DNA of 35,473 bases from Psychrobacter sp. (GCF_030454045.1 NZ_JAKDJE010000027.1:1-35473); one strand, 5' to 3'. Counted from the stretch's first letter, positions 28,201 through 35,460 are shown. Notes: generated from the letters alone by a model not told the origin. Translations and numbers: made by a program.

Positions 28201-28523
28201 TTGGGCTCGGTGTTGTGCCATTATTCTTGGCGAACGGTCCAGGCTCAGGCAGTCAGAATGCTATTGGTACCAGTGTGGTCGGTGGTGTCTTAACCGCTAC
28301 CTTCCTCGGCATCTTCTTTATTCCTATGTTTTATATTTGGGTGCGCAGCATGTTTCCTTATAAGGGCAATGAAGCTCACAATGGTAAAGGGGATGATGAT
28401 AACCATCCAGGTGGTAACGGCGGCGGTGATAATCCGGTCCCATCTGCCCCTACAGAAGATAAGCAATCATTAACTCCTCCTGCGAGTTATCAGCCTGTAA
28501 GCCTTGGAGATAATACACAATGA
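25248..28523 (+). CDS. RND multidrug efflux pump, HAE1 family (AcrB/MexB-like)
   Basis: This inner-membrane trimeric pump exports hydrophobic and amphiphilic compounds using the proton gradient. It begins MSRFFINRPIFAWVLAV, typical of the family. The proton-relay aspartates are in LLVDDAIVVVENVERI (about D407, D408) and the lysine in GLSAKNAILIIEFAKE (about K944), matching AcrB D407, D408 and K940. Twelve membrane segments and two large periplasmic loops are consistent with the 1091-residue length. A C-terminal cytoplasmic tail of about 60 residues is rich in Gly, Asp, Asn, His and Pro. LAGGGAT-type ribosome binding (TTAGGGA) precedes the ATG. It is the middle gene of the operon and overlaps the next by four bases. 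Confidence 0.96.
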   Translation: MSRFFINRPIFAWVLAVLVMLIGVLSVLNLPIEQYPRIAPPTISVSASYPGANAQTVEDSVVQIIEQRMKGLDGLMYMSSSSSSNGSGSVTLTFENGTDPDTAQVQVQNKLQAAMSSLPESVQRQGVNVNKSSSSFLMVQGFISEDGSMDRADIADYINSNVVDQLSRVEGVGEVQVFGSAYAMRIWLDPARLRSYNMVPSDVVNAVRSQNAQVSAGQLGQAPADTDRQVINATVTVQSYLQTPEEFKDILLKTDTSGAQVRLGDVADVEIGSENYSIISLYNGQEAAGLGISLAAGANALETREAVGARMAELEKNFPAGLISVVPYDTTPFVRLSIEQVVHTLIEAIVLVFIVMFIFLQNWRATIIPTLAVPVVLLGTFAVLYVAGFSINVLTMFAMVLSIGLLVDDAIVVVENVERILEENPDISVKDATVQSMGEISKIVIGIALILSAVFVPMAFFGGSTGVIYRQFSITLITSMALSAMVALVFTPALCVTLLKRGKSHEKGSTEQQKGFFGWFNRGFFKLSRSYENFVGKSIRFKWLYLIGYAAIIGIMAVVFLRIPGSFLPEEDQGIMFTLVQLPAGATLDETQDVLDKVSNYYDTQEGDNIASVFTVAGFSFAGQGQNMGLAFVRLSDWEERSGDENTAQAVAGRAMGYFVTQLNEAQVFAIVPPAITELGNASGFDLMLQDSGNLGHEGLLEARNMLLGMAAQNDKVSGVRPNGQEDSPQLKVNINQEQAAAYGLSLSNINSVISTAWGSSYVNDFIDRGRIKRVYVQGEASSRTNPDDIGKWYVRNDTGDMISFDAFSSSEWQSGSPRLTRYNSLPSMNIQGSAAPGLSTGEAMSSMEAMIDKLPEGISYEWTGMSLEEQKSGAQAPMLYALSILVVFLCLAALYESWSIPFSVLLVIPLGVLGAVIFTWLRGFANDIYLQVGLLTVVGLSAKNAILIIEFAKEHQEEGYSLREAVMTAARQRLRPIIMTSLAFGLGVVPLFLANGPGSGSQNAIGTSVVGGVLTATFLGIFFIPMFYIWVRSMFPYKGNEAHNGKGDDDNHPGGNGGGDNPVPSAPTEDKQSLTPPASYQPVSLGDNTQ

Positions 28524-30319
28524 GTTCTTTATTCTTAACCTCTAACTCAGCCGTAAGAGCGATAAGCTCTAAAGCTTTACTAGCTACTGGTAAATCATCG
28601 CGCCTACTTAGCCTGAGCTTTTTGGCTCTGAGTATGGCAGCCTGTAATACTATCCCTAAAGCAGATACAAGCCCCGTTCTCGCTGAGCCTAACCTGCCGA
28701 TCGAGCAAGCTTATGGCGCTTTTGGTGATGAGACTGTCAGCACCTCTGAGCAGCCAAGTATCGCAGGACAGCGCTGGCAGGACTTTTATAGCGATGAGCG
28801 CCTAAAAGGTCTGATTGCGTTAGGACTGGAAAATAACAAAGACTTTGAAAGTGCGCGCCTTGCAATTGAGAAAGCGCGCGCGCAATATCAAATCACTGAC
28901 ATCAATGATTTGCCTGCGATTAATGGTGAAGCGGGTTATTCTCGTAGACGAACCTCAGGACCTCAAGGTACAAGCACTGGTGACAATTATAACGTCAACC
29001 TAGGCTTGGCCAACTATGAGCTGGATTTTTGGGGTAAAATTGCCAGCTTAAAAGATCAAGCGCTGCAAAGCTTCTTGGCAACCACTGCTGCCAAAGATGC
29101 AACCCAAATCAGCCTGATTAGTAACATCGCCCAAAGCTATGCCAACCTAAGCTATAGCTTGGCGCAGCTAAAACTGGCAGAAGCCACTGCTGAGAGCCGT
29201 GAGCGCTCGCTGTTTATTGCCGACAAACGCTTTGAGGCTGGGGTCGATCCCAAACTGCCCTCATTACAAGCCAGCGCGTCTTTAGAAAATGCCAGACTGG
29301 CGGTACTACGCGCCCAGAGTAGTATTTTGACCTCGCGTAATGCCTTGCAGTATCTGATTGGCGCCCCGATTCCAAATGAGCTGATTCCAGCGCCTGCCGT
29401 CAGCAATATCACAAGCCAGCAGATCTTTAATACCGGCTTGCCAAGTGAGCTGTTGCGTTATCGCCCTGACGTCCTACAAGCAGAGTACAGCCTCAAAGCG
29501 GCTGGTGCCAATATCGAAGTGGCACGCGCCGCTTACTATCCTTCAATCAGCCTTGCCAGCAGTGTGGGTGTGAGTAGTAGCAGCTTGAGCGATTTGTTCA
29601 AAAACAGCGCCGTTAGTTGGTCGTTTGGCCCTAACATCAGCGTGCCTATTTTTGACGCTGGTCGCCTCGATGCCGATTATGAGGTCGCACAAATCGAGCG
29701 TAAACAAACACTGGCCAGTTATGAAGGCGCTATTCAGACCGCTTTCCGTGAGGTGTCAGATGTACTAGCGACACGTGCTACCTTGGGTGAGCAGCTACAA
29801 TCGCAATACCGCTTGCAAGATAACTTTGAACAGACATATCAGATTGCCGATGCCCGTTTCAAAGCTGGTCTCGACAACTATCTAGATGTCCTCGATGCTC
29901 AGCGCTCCCTGTTCTCTACTCAACAAGGCATATTGGATCTAGAGCTACAAAAAATCATTAGTCAAATTGAGCTGTATCAAGTCCTTGGTGGCGGTGCCAA
30001 CCTCGATGTACCAGCAGTGATTCCTGTACCGCAGCACACAAACTTGGCTCAAGTGGTTACTGGATCTGCCAAGAGTGCAAAAGCCAAAGCAACAAATGCT
30101 ATTCAAGCAGCTGGCTCAGCACCTGTTGTATCTCCACAAGAGGCTTTAGCAATCAAGCAATCTCAAACGACAAAAACCACCACTTTTGAACCCACCGCCA
30201 TCGTCGATGTGAATGATGATGGTAGAAAAGATGCAGCTGTCGGTGTGGTGACGGAAGAGACTCGCTTCAATGATGCGAGCGTTGAACACGTGCCTGTGAC
30301 ACAGATTGTCGAGCCTTAA
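28520..30319 (+). CDS. RND efflux outer-membrane factor (OprM/NodT family lipoprotein)
   Basis: This TolC-like outer-membrane channel completes the pump. It has a lipoprotein signal with likely lipid cysteine in LSMAAC near residue 42. Two OEP repeats follow, each with long helices, and typical features include YELDFWGKIASLKDQA, the RPDVLQAEYSLKAAGANIEVARAAYYPSI segment in two parts, and FDAGRLDADYEVAQ. The usual family ends near 480-490, but this protein has 599 residues. The extra C-terminal part of about 100 residues includes DVNDDGRKDAAVG, similar to calcium-binding DxNxDG loops. The start overlaps the pump gene stop (ATGA), so translation is coupled. Confidence 0.93.
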   Translation: MSSLFLTSNSAVRAISSKALLATGKSSRLLSLSFLALSMAACNTIPKADTSPVLAEPNLPIEQAYGAFGDETVSTSEQPSIAGQRWQDFYSDERLKGLIALGLENNKDFESARLAIEKARAQYQITDINDLPAINGEAGYSRRRTSGPQGTSTGDNYNVNLGLANYELDFWGKIASLKDQALQSFLATTAAKDATQISLISNIAQSYANLSYSLAQLKLAEATAESRERSLFIADKRFEAGVDPKLPSLQASASLENARLAVLRAQSSILTSRNALQYLIGAPIPNELIPAPAVSNITSQQIFNTGLPSELLRYRPDVLQAEYSLKAAGANIEVARAAYYPSISLASSVGVSSSSLSDLFKNSAVSWSFGPNISVPIFDAGRLDADYEVAQIERKQTLASYEGAIQTAFREVSDVLATRATLGEQLQSQYRLQDNFEQTYQIADARFKAGLDNYLDVLDAQRSLFSTQQGILDLELQKIISQIELYQVLGGGANLDVPAVIPVPQHTNLAQVVTGSAKSAKAKATNAIQAAGSAPVVSPQEALAIKQSQTTKTTTFEPTAIVDVNDDGRKDAAVGVVTEETRFNDASVEHVPVTQIVEP

Positions 30320-30382
30320 ATGATGGGCTCATAATCTCGTGACGTAATCGTATCTTTATGTTGATAGTCGATAAGTATCATC

Positions 30383-30414
30383 AGCCCTACCGACTTAACT
30401 TGGTAGGGCTTTTT
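30383..30414 (+). terminator. Rho-independent terminator of the efflux operon
   Basis: AGCCCTACC (30383-30391) pairs with GGTAGGGCT (30402-30410) around a ten-base loop, followed by Ts. Confidence 0.9.
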
Positions 30415-30449
30415 GCTTTATTTTGAGCCTGTTAGTTATAGTAAAATCG

Positions 30450-30517
30450 TTTTATAAGTCGCTTTTTTGAGAAGCCAGTGCCATAAAGCATGACGCTATA
30501 AAAAATGACTTATAAAA
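30450..30517. repeat. Inverted repeat upstream of hemB
   Basis: TTTTATAAGTC (30450-30460) and GACTTATAAAA (30507-30517) are perfect 11-base inverted copies, 46 bases apart, between the efflux terminator and hemB. Each arm contains a TATAA-like core. They could be paired regulator sites or a cruciform; function is unknown. Confidence 0.6.
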
Positions 30518-30570
30518 TAATTTTCACTCGAGCAACACCATAACTACTAAAATGATAGTAAGGACTGATT

Positions 30571-31578
30571 ATGAGCTACACCTTTAACCGCCAATACCCT
30601 GCTACTCGCTTGCGCCGCTTGCGTTATAACGACAATGTGCGCGCTATGATTCGTGAAGTAGAGCTACATCCCAAGCACTTTATTGCGCCTGTCTTTGTAT
30701 TAGAAGGCGACAATCAGCGCGAAACGATTGCTAGTATGCCGGGCGTTGAACGCTTATCGATTGATTTACTCATTCATTATGCTAAAGAGCTTTTGGCAGA
30801 GGGTGTGACGACTATCGATATCTTCCCTGTCATTGACAATGAGATGAAAACCACTGACGGCAAAGCGGCTTATGACGAAAACGGTCTGGCAGCACGTGCC
30901 GTAGCAGCACTAAAAGACGCAGTGCCTGAAATGGTAGTGATGACCGATGTGGCATTGGACCCTTATACCTCACACGGTCAAGACGGTCTGCTCGATGACA
31001 GCGGCTACGTCATCAATGATGCAACCATCGAGGTATTGGTTAAGCAGGCACTCGTACACGCTCGCGCTGGTGCCGATATCATCTCTCCGAGTGATATGAT
31101 GGATGGGCGTATCAAAGCCATGCGTGATGCCTTTGAGGCAGAAGGGTTTTTTAATACGGCTATCATGGCCTACTCCGCCAAATACGCTTCTGCTTACTAC
31201 GGTCCATTCCGTGATGCTGTCGGTAGTGCGGGCAATTTAAAAGGTGGGCACAAAAAACAATATCAGATGGACTTTGGTAATCGTGCTGAGGCACTGCATG
31301 AAGTCGCTATGGACATCAATGAAGGCGCTGACATGGTCATGATCAAACCAGGCCAGCCTTACTTAGACCTTATCCGTGAAGTCAAAGATACCTTTGGGGT
31401 GCCAACCTTTGCTTATCAGGTCTCTGGTGAATATGCCATGCACATGGCAGCTATTCAAAACGGCTGGTTGAGTGATGCTGTGATTTTAGAATCTTTGATC
31501 GGGTTCCGCCGTGCTGGTGCTGATGGTATCTTGACTTACTTTGCATTAGAGGCAGCCCGTCAGCTAAACAATGGTTAA
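30571..31578 (+). CDS. hemB: Delta-aminolevulinic acid dehydratase (porphobilinogen synthase)
   Basis: HemB condenses two 5-aminolevulinate molecules to porphobilinogen in haem synthesis. The two active-site lysines are K204 (AYSAKYASAYYGPFRDA) and K259 (MVMIKPGQPYLD). The metal-site segment reads DVALDPYTSHGQDG, with aspartate where zinc enzymes have cysteines, so this is the magnesium-type enzyme known from Pseudomonas. The length, 335 residues, is normal. The ATG follows AAGGA. It is transcribed alone with its own terminator. It supplies haem that the Ccm system in this window would attach to cytochromes, though the two loci are not linked in expression as far as can be seen. Confidence 0.96.
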   Translation: MSYTFNRQYPATRLRRLRYNDNVRAMIREVELHPKHFIAPVFVLEGDNQRETIASMPGVERLSIDLLIHYAKELLAEGVTTIDIFPVIDNEMKTTDGKAAYDENGLAARAVAALKDAVPEMVVMTDVALDPYTSHGQDGLLDDSGYVINDATIEVLVKQALVHARAGADIISPSDMMDGRIKAMRDAFEAEGFFNTAIMAYSAKYASAYYGPFRDAVGSAGNLKGGHKKQYQMDFGNRAEALHEVAMDINEGADMVMIKPGQPYLDLIREVKDTFGVPTFAYQVSGEYAMHMAAIQNGWLSDAVILESLIGFRRAGADGILTYFALEAARQLNNG

Positions 31579-31605
31579 TATCAATTAAAATGCCTTTTAC
31601 ATTGT

Positions 31606-31646
31606 AAAACACCCCAGCTGCTTCATAGTCGCTGGGGTGTTTTTTA
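31606..31646 (+). terminator. Bidirectional terminator between hemB and the GST gene
   Basis: AAAACACCCCAGC (31606-31618) pairs with GCTGGGGTGTTTT (31631-31643), loop 12 bases. The A and T flanks let it serve hemB and the convergent gene. Confidence 0.9.
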
Positions 31647-31701
31647 TTGAAATTCTATTTATGCTTAGCTTTTTTTGTTCACATGTATAAAGCAAACATG
31701 T

Positions 31702-32679
31702 CTATAGCTGATCACGATGATGTGCTGTCATAAAATCAATAGCAGGGCCAATAGGGATGATACGAGTGGGGTTGATATTGGCGTGGCTGGTGTAATAGTG
31801 CTGCTTGATGTGCTCCATATTTACTGTCTCAGCGATACCTGGAACTTGGTATAGATCACGCAGATAGCCCCACAGGTTTGGATAGTCGATAATGCGGCGT
31901 AGGTTGCATTTAAAATGCCCAACATAGACCGCGTCAAAACGAACTAAGGTGGTAAACAGTCGCCAATCAGCTTCGGTAATAGTGCTCCCTGTCAGATAGC
32001 GCTGGTCTGCAAGGCGCGCCTCAAGGATATCTAATGCAGCAAACAGCTCAATCACCGCCTCTTCGTAGGCTTCCTGAGTGGTTGAAAATCCAGCCTTGTA
32101 CACCCCATTATTAATCGTCGTATAGACAAACGCATTGATATCATCAATCTCTGGGAGTAACCCTGCTGGCGAGAAATCGCCTGCCAGAGCGCCAACGTCG
32201 TCAAAAGCTGAATTGAACATCCGAATGATCTCTGATGATTCATTACTCACAATCGTATTGGTCTTTTTGTCCCATAAAATCGGAACAGTAACCCGTCCCG
32301 TATAGTTGGGTTTTGCTTTAATATAAAGCTCATAAGCATAATCTGCATGGATAAGCGGATCAGGGATTACGCCCTCGCCCTCTGCAAACGTCCAACCATT
32401 CTCTCCCATGTAAGGGTTGACCACAGAGATCGGAATGATCTGCTCCAAACCTTTGAGCTTACGATAAATTAAAGTACGGTGTGCCCAAGGACACGCCAGT
32501 GAGACATATAGATGATAGCGATCAGGCTCAGCCTTAAACCCGCCTACACCTGTAGGACCTGCACTACCATCTGCGGTGATCCAATTCCTAAACCCGGCAT
32601 CTTCGCGCTTGAAGCGCCCGCCGTTTTCTTCTGTGTCGTACCATTTGTCTTGCCATTTTCCATCGACCAATAAGCCCAT
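31702..32679 (-). CDS. Glutathionyl-hydroquinone reductase (YqjG/Xi-class GST)
   Basis: These cytoplasmic enzymes reduce glutathionyl-hydroquinones to hydroquinones with glutathione. The catalytic motif CPWAHR (C63) lies after the family segment RYHLYVSLA. VPILWDKKTNTIVSNESSEIIRM in two parts forms the glutathione-binding thioredoxin-like domain. The C-terminal helical domain has YLTGSTITEADWRLFTTLVRFDAVY and the typical HFKCNLRRI. Length 325 residues is normal. The ATG at 32679 follows GGAG at eight bases. It stands alone between hemB and the tRNA gene. Confidence 0.93.
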   Translation of the reverse strand: MGLLVDGKWQDKWYDTEENGGRFKREDAGFRNWITADGSAGPTGVGGFKAEPDRYHLYVSLACPWAHRTLIYRKLKGLEQIIPISVVNPYMGENGWTFAEGEGVIPDPLIHADYAYELYIKAKPNYTGRVTVPILWDKKTNTIVSNESSEIIRMFNSAFDDVGALAGDFSPAGLLPEIDDINAFVYTTINNGVYKAGFSTTQEAYEEAVIELFAALDILEARLADQRYLTGSTITEADWRLFTTLVRFDAVYVGHFKCNLRRIIDYPNLWGYLRDLYQVPGIAETVNMEHIKQHYYTSHANINPTRIIPIGPAIDFMTAHHRDQL

Positions 32680-32992
32680 GTCATTCTCCGACTAATTCTA
32701 ATTTTCGTTGAATACCTAGTTGACACAAATGACTTTACATCATTGCTCTTATGACAACCACATTCGTTAGAGGAATATGATATCAGTTATAAGAGCTTAC
32801 CCATTAAGTTTTACTCTGTTATTAACAATAAAAACTAAACTGGTTAAAATAAATATTTAGAAAATATACATAAAAAACATACTGTAGTGTTTGATAATAA
32901 CGCGTGACGTCAAATACTATGATAATAAAATAAGATAATTATAAAAAAGGCTTGCAAAGTCTGAAAAACTTGCTAAAATGCTCAACCTAAAT
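32680..32992. other. Intergenic region between the GST gene and tRNA-Val
   Basis: 313 very AT-rich bases, with the tRNA promoter at the right end. The GST gene promoter must lie at the left but is not clear. No gene is supported. Confidence 0.6.
32952..32979 (+). promoter_or_regulatory. Promoter of tRNA-Val
   Basis: TTGCAA (32952-32957), a 16-base spacer and TAAAAT (32974-32979), with TGC directly before the -10. GCTC follows, a GC-rich discriminator as in stringently controlled stable RNA promoters. Confidence 0.7.
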
Positions 32993-33069
<77 letters not shown>

Positions 33070-33075
33070 GATTCG

Positions 33076-33109
33076 AAAAGCCCCAATCTTAAGATTGGGG
33101 CTTTTTTTT
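33076..33109 (+). terminator. Rho-independent terminator after tRNA-Val
   Basis: AAAAGCCCCAATC (33076-33088) pairs with GATTGGGGCTTTT around TTAA, followed by a long T-run to 33109. It ends the tRNA transcript. Confidence 0.92.
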
Positions 33110-33202
33110 GTCCGTAAAATATGGGCTGTAGCGGAAAAACCATTATTAAATCACACTATAATCATAACTATTCAATCAGCTCGAAATATCTCAAAAAAGC
33201 GA

Positions 33203-33235
33203 CGGTGACCAAATGGTGACCAAACCGTGACTAGC
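33203..33235. repeat. Three tandem 11-bp repeats near the element edge
   Basis: CGGTGACCAAA, TGGTGACCAAA and the diverged CCGTGACTAGC follow each other with an 11-base period, close to one helical turn. They lie 134 bases after the tRNA. They resemble arm-type binding sites of tyrosine integrases or excisionases. Alternatively they are part of a small coding remnant reading SDGDQMVTKP before a stop at 33228-33230. Confidence 0.6.
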
Positions 33236-33298
33236 CTACAAAAACCATTAAAATTAAAAGCTTCTTTTTGACCTCTACTCTAAAACTATTATTGACTT

Positions 33299-33526
33299 CT
33301 ATTTTTCAATAACTTCTACTTTCTTTTCTTCTACATATTCAAAAATATCTCCTACCCCTACTTCAAGATAGGCACAAAGTTTATCTATAGTATCGAAATC
33401 AATTCTTGACGACTGATCATTGTATATCTTGTGCAAAGTTGTTTTGCTCACTCCTGTCGCTCGTACGGCATCCGCTACTTTTAACCTTCTTTCAGCTAAC
33501 AAAGTTGGGAGATGGTTAACTATCAT
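33299..33526 (-). CDS. Cro/CI-family (XRE) transcriptional regulator
   Basis: A 75-residue DNA-binding protein that is almost entirely a helix-turn-helix domain of the XRE/HTH_26 type: LAERRLKVADAVRATGVSKTTLHKIY forms the HTH (about residues 9-34), and DFDTIDKLCAYLEVGVGDIFEYV is the typical closing segment. The last ten residues are charged. I chose ATG at 33526, eight bases after GGAG (33538-33535); longer in-frame versions run through AT-rich promoter DNA. It is divergent from the excisionase-like gene across 117 bases containing palindromes, so it probably represses one or both directions. It may be the lysogeny switch of the element. Confidence 0.85.
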   Translation of the reverse strand: MIVNHLPTLLAERRLKVADAVRATGVSKTTLHKIYNDQSSRIDFDTIDKLCAYLEVGVGDIFEYVEEKKVEVIEK

Positions 33527-33562
33527 CTTAAAAACTCCAATTTTAATTATAAAAAATACTTG

Positions 33563-33613
33563 CATAGTTATAATTTTATGGTAAATTACAACTATGGTAT
33601 TTAAAAGTACCAT
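33563..33613. promoter_or_regulatory. Operator-like inverted repeats in the divergent region
   Basis: CATAGTT (33563-33569) is inverted as AACTATG (33590-33596), and ATGGTA (33594-33599) is inverted as TACCAT (33608-33613). They lie between the regulator and the excisionase-like gene and are probable binding sites for the regulator. A TTTATATAAGG stretch just after them may hold the rightward -10 and ribosome binding site. Confidence 0.5.
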
Positions 33614-33643
33614 TATGGTTAAACTTTATATAAGGAATATATT

Positions 33644-33859
33644 ATGTCACATACCTACCTAACTACCCAAGAGCTTTCTGAGCTCATTAAGTATAACCCT
33701 CGTACTATTCGCAATGAGCTCAAAGATACTGTGCTTATCGAAGGTATTCATTACATCCGGCCGTTTGGTGGACGCAAAATTTTATATGTTTGGGAAGAGA
33801 TCGAAAAAGATATGCGTACTGGTGTCACCGGTAGCATCAACGCTATGGCTCTACAATAA
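33644..33859 (+). CDS. Excisionase-like small DNA-binding protein
   Basis: This 71-residue protein begins with LTTQELSELIKYNPRTIRNE, a winged-helix start in the style of excisionases and AlpA-like proteins, then GIHYIRPFGGRKILYVWEEIEKD, the wing and following helix. Such proteins bend DNA at attachment sites or switch on the element. AAGGAA precedes the ATG. The integrase starts 11 bases after its stop, so the two are co-transcribed. Its role as excisionase is inferred from size, fold and position. Confidence 0.7.
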   Translation: MSHTYLTTQELSELIKYNPRTIRNELKDTVLIEGIHYIRPFGGRKILYVWEEIEKDMRTGVTGSINAMALQ

Positions 33860-33870
33860 GGAGAAATATT

Positions 33871-35076
33871 ATGGCTAGTATTAGAAGTAGATATAACAAG
33901 TTGGTGGTCGACTTTCGCTATATGAACAAACGCTGTAGAGAAACGACAAACCTCATTGACACGCCAGCGAATCGTAAGAAGCTTGAAAAAGTGATTGAGA
34001 AGATGGAAGCAGAGATTACCTTGGGCATATTTAGTTATGCTAAGTATTTCCCCAAAAGCGATAAATGCGATGAGATGATGGCGTTAAGTGATCGCAAGGA
34101 CTGTCTTCAAAGTGACGTCCTTTCATTTAAGGAATTTGCGCTGCTATGGTTTTCTGAAAAAGAAATTGAATGGCGTGATACTTACAAGCGCAAAATAAAG
34201 GAGATTATTGATATGTACTTGATTGCTAAGTTTGGGACTAAGCCCATTCATCTCATAAAAAAGACAGATGTATTAGCCTTCCGTTCATCGCTCGCCAAAG
34301 TAACGTACGGAAAAGCTAACAAACATCTGTCAGCGGCACGCATCAATTCGATCATGGTACCTTTAGGTATGATACTAAAAGAAGCAGCGAAACGCTATCA
34401 GTTTGATAATCCTTACTACGATATCAATGCGCTCAAACAGCCCAAAACAGATATTCAACCATTCACACTGAACGAGGTTTGGACGTTTATTAATGGTGTG
34501 AGAGCAGACTATCGCAATTATTATCTGGTACGTTTTTTTACAGGTATGCGTACGAGTGAGATTGATGGGTTGACGTGGGAGAACATTGACTTTGATCGAC
34601 GTGAGATTGTGATCAAGCAAGCTTATGTCAAAGGTAAGATTGTTCCTCCTAAGACTCAAGAGTCTTACCGTGCGATTCAAATGTCACCTTGGGTCTACGA
34701 TGCTCTAAAGGAACAGCAGGCCATCACTTATAAGCGATCTGACTATGTGTTTTGCGCGCATACGGGTGAGCCTTTAGATTACAACAATGTGAATAAGCGT
34801 GTTTGGCATCCAACGCTTAAGATTTTAGGCCTTAAGAAGCGCAATGCTTATCAGACGCGTCATACTGCGGCCACACTTTGGTTAGCAGCTGGCGAAAGTC
34901 CTGAGTGGATTGCCAGTCAAATGGGGCACGCTACGACCAAGATGCTATTCAACACCTATAGTCGTTATGTACCGAATATGACTCGGCAGGATGGTAGTGC
35001 ATTTGAAGCATTGGTCAATCGCAGTCAAATTGCTCAGGTATCTACCGATAAGGGGCCTCACAATGAAGATGATTGA
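33871..35076 (+). CDS. Tyrosine site-specific integrase
   Basis: This 401-residue phage-type integrase has an N-terminal arm-binding domain of the DUF3596 type (IRSRYNKLVVDFRYMNKRCR, then TPANRKKLEKVIEKMEAEI and SYAKYFP). A core-binding SAM-like domain comes next, then the catalytic domain. Catalytic residues seen: R227 (FTGMRTSEIDGLTW), R330 (YQTRHTAATLW), H353 (QMGHATTKM) and the nucleophile Y363 (NTYSRYV). The first histidine of the H-x-x-R box is a tyrosine (Y327), as in other members of this integrase subgroup. AAGGAG precedes the ATG. It reads away from tRNA-Val, its likely target. It overlaps the next gene by 14 bases. Confidence 0.95.
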   Translation: MASIRSRYNKLVVDFRYMNKRCRETTNLIDTPANRKKLEKVIEKMEAEITLGIFSYAKYFPKSDKCDEMMALSDRKDCLQSDVLSFKEFALLWFSEKEIEWRDTYKRKIKEIIDMYLIAKFGTKPIHLIKKTDVLAFRSSLAKVTYGKANKHLSAARINSIMVPLGMILKEAAKRYQFDNPYYDINALKQPKTDIQPFTLNEVWTFINGVRADYRNYYLVRFFTGMRTSEIDGLTWENIDFDRREIVIKQAYVKGKIVPPKTQESYRAIQMSPWVYDALKEQQAITYKRSDYVFCAHTGEPLDYNNVNKRVWHPTLKILGLKKRNAYQTRHTAATLWLAAGESPEWIASQMGHATTKMLFNTYSRYVPNMTRQDGSAFEALVNRSQIAQVSTDKGPHNEDD

Positions 35077-35353
35077 TTACGATATATTGCATGCGACGTT
35101 TAAACCTAGTGGCTATGTCAGTAATGGCGCAGATAATATTGCTAACTACCTCATTTGTGAGCTCTGTATTCAGTCAGGTACTGGTTTGGCTAGGTTCCTA
35201 AGTATTGATAGTTGCTTTGATAATTATATGGCGCTGCGCATATGGGTTCAGACGCGCTTAGATGTCAATCCTGACTATGTCGTTGATGATATGTGTAGTC
35301 AGCTACAGAGTGAGCTCTACGAGCTACTACCACAAACTGGCTATGGATACTAA
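35063..35353 (+). CDS. Hypothetical protein of the element (96 residues)
   Basis: I do not recognise this protein. It begins MKMIDYDILHATFKPSGYVSN, is acidic, and contains a cysteine-bearing helix (LICELCIQS) and a likely helical C-terminal half; no membrane segment or signal is seen. The start at 35063 lies inside the integrase end and follows AAGGGG at a normal distance; ATG at 35069 is a possible alternative. Position after int suggests co-transcription and an accessory role in the element. The ORF is kept as real because of its ribosome binding site, overlap and packing with the next small gene. Confidence 0.6.
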   Translation: MKMIDYDILHATFKPSGYVSNGADNIANYLICELCIQSGTGLARFLSIDSCFDNYMALRIWVQTRLDVNPDYVVDDMCSQLQSELYELLPQTGYGY

Positions 35354-35363
35354 GGAGGGTATT

Positions 35364-35453
35364 ATGAGCATGAACTTCGTCTTTGATTCAGCTTTTGATG
35401 ATACAAAAAAGCGTTTGTGGGGAGTTTCCCAAACTCTGTGTAACTGCTTATAA
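35364..35453 (+). CDS. 29-residue small ORF
   Basis: MSMNFVFDSAFDDTKKRLWG and nine more residues, including two cysteines near the end. The evidence is a near-ideal AAGGAGG ribosome binding site seven bases before ATG at 35364, and tight spacing after the preceding gene. It has no recognisable domain. It may be a small regulator peptide or a leader. Confidence 0.45.
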   Translation: MSMNFVFDSAFDDTKKRLWGVSQTLCNCL

Positions 35454-35460
35454 TCCACTA

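Noticed and set aside
32905..32912. TGACGTCA-like palindrome before tRNA-Val
   Set aside because: Eight bases are too short to support an operator without further copies or a regulator.
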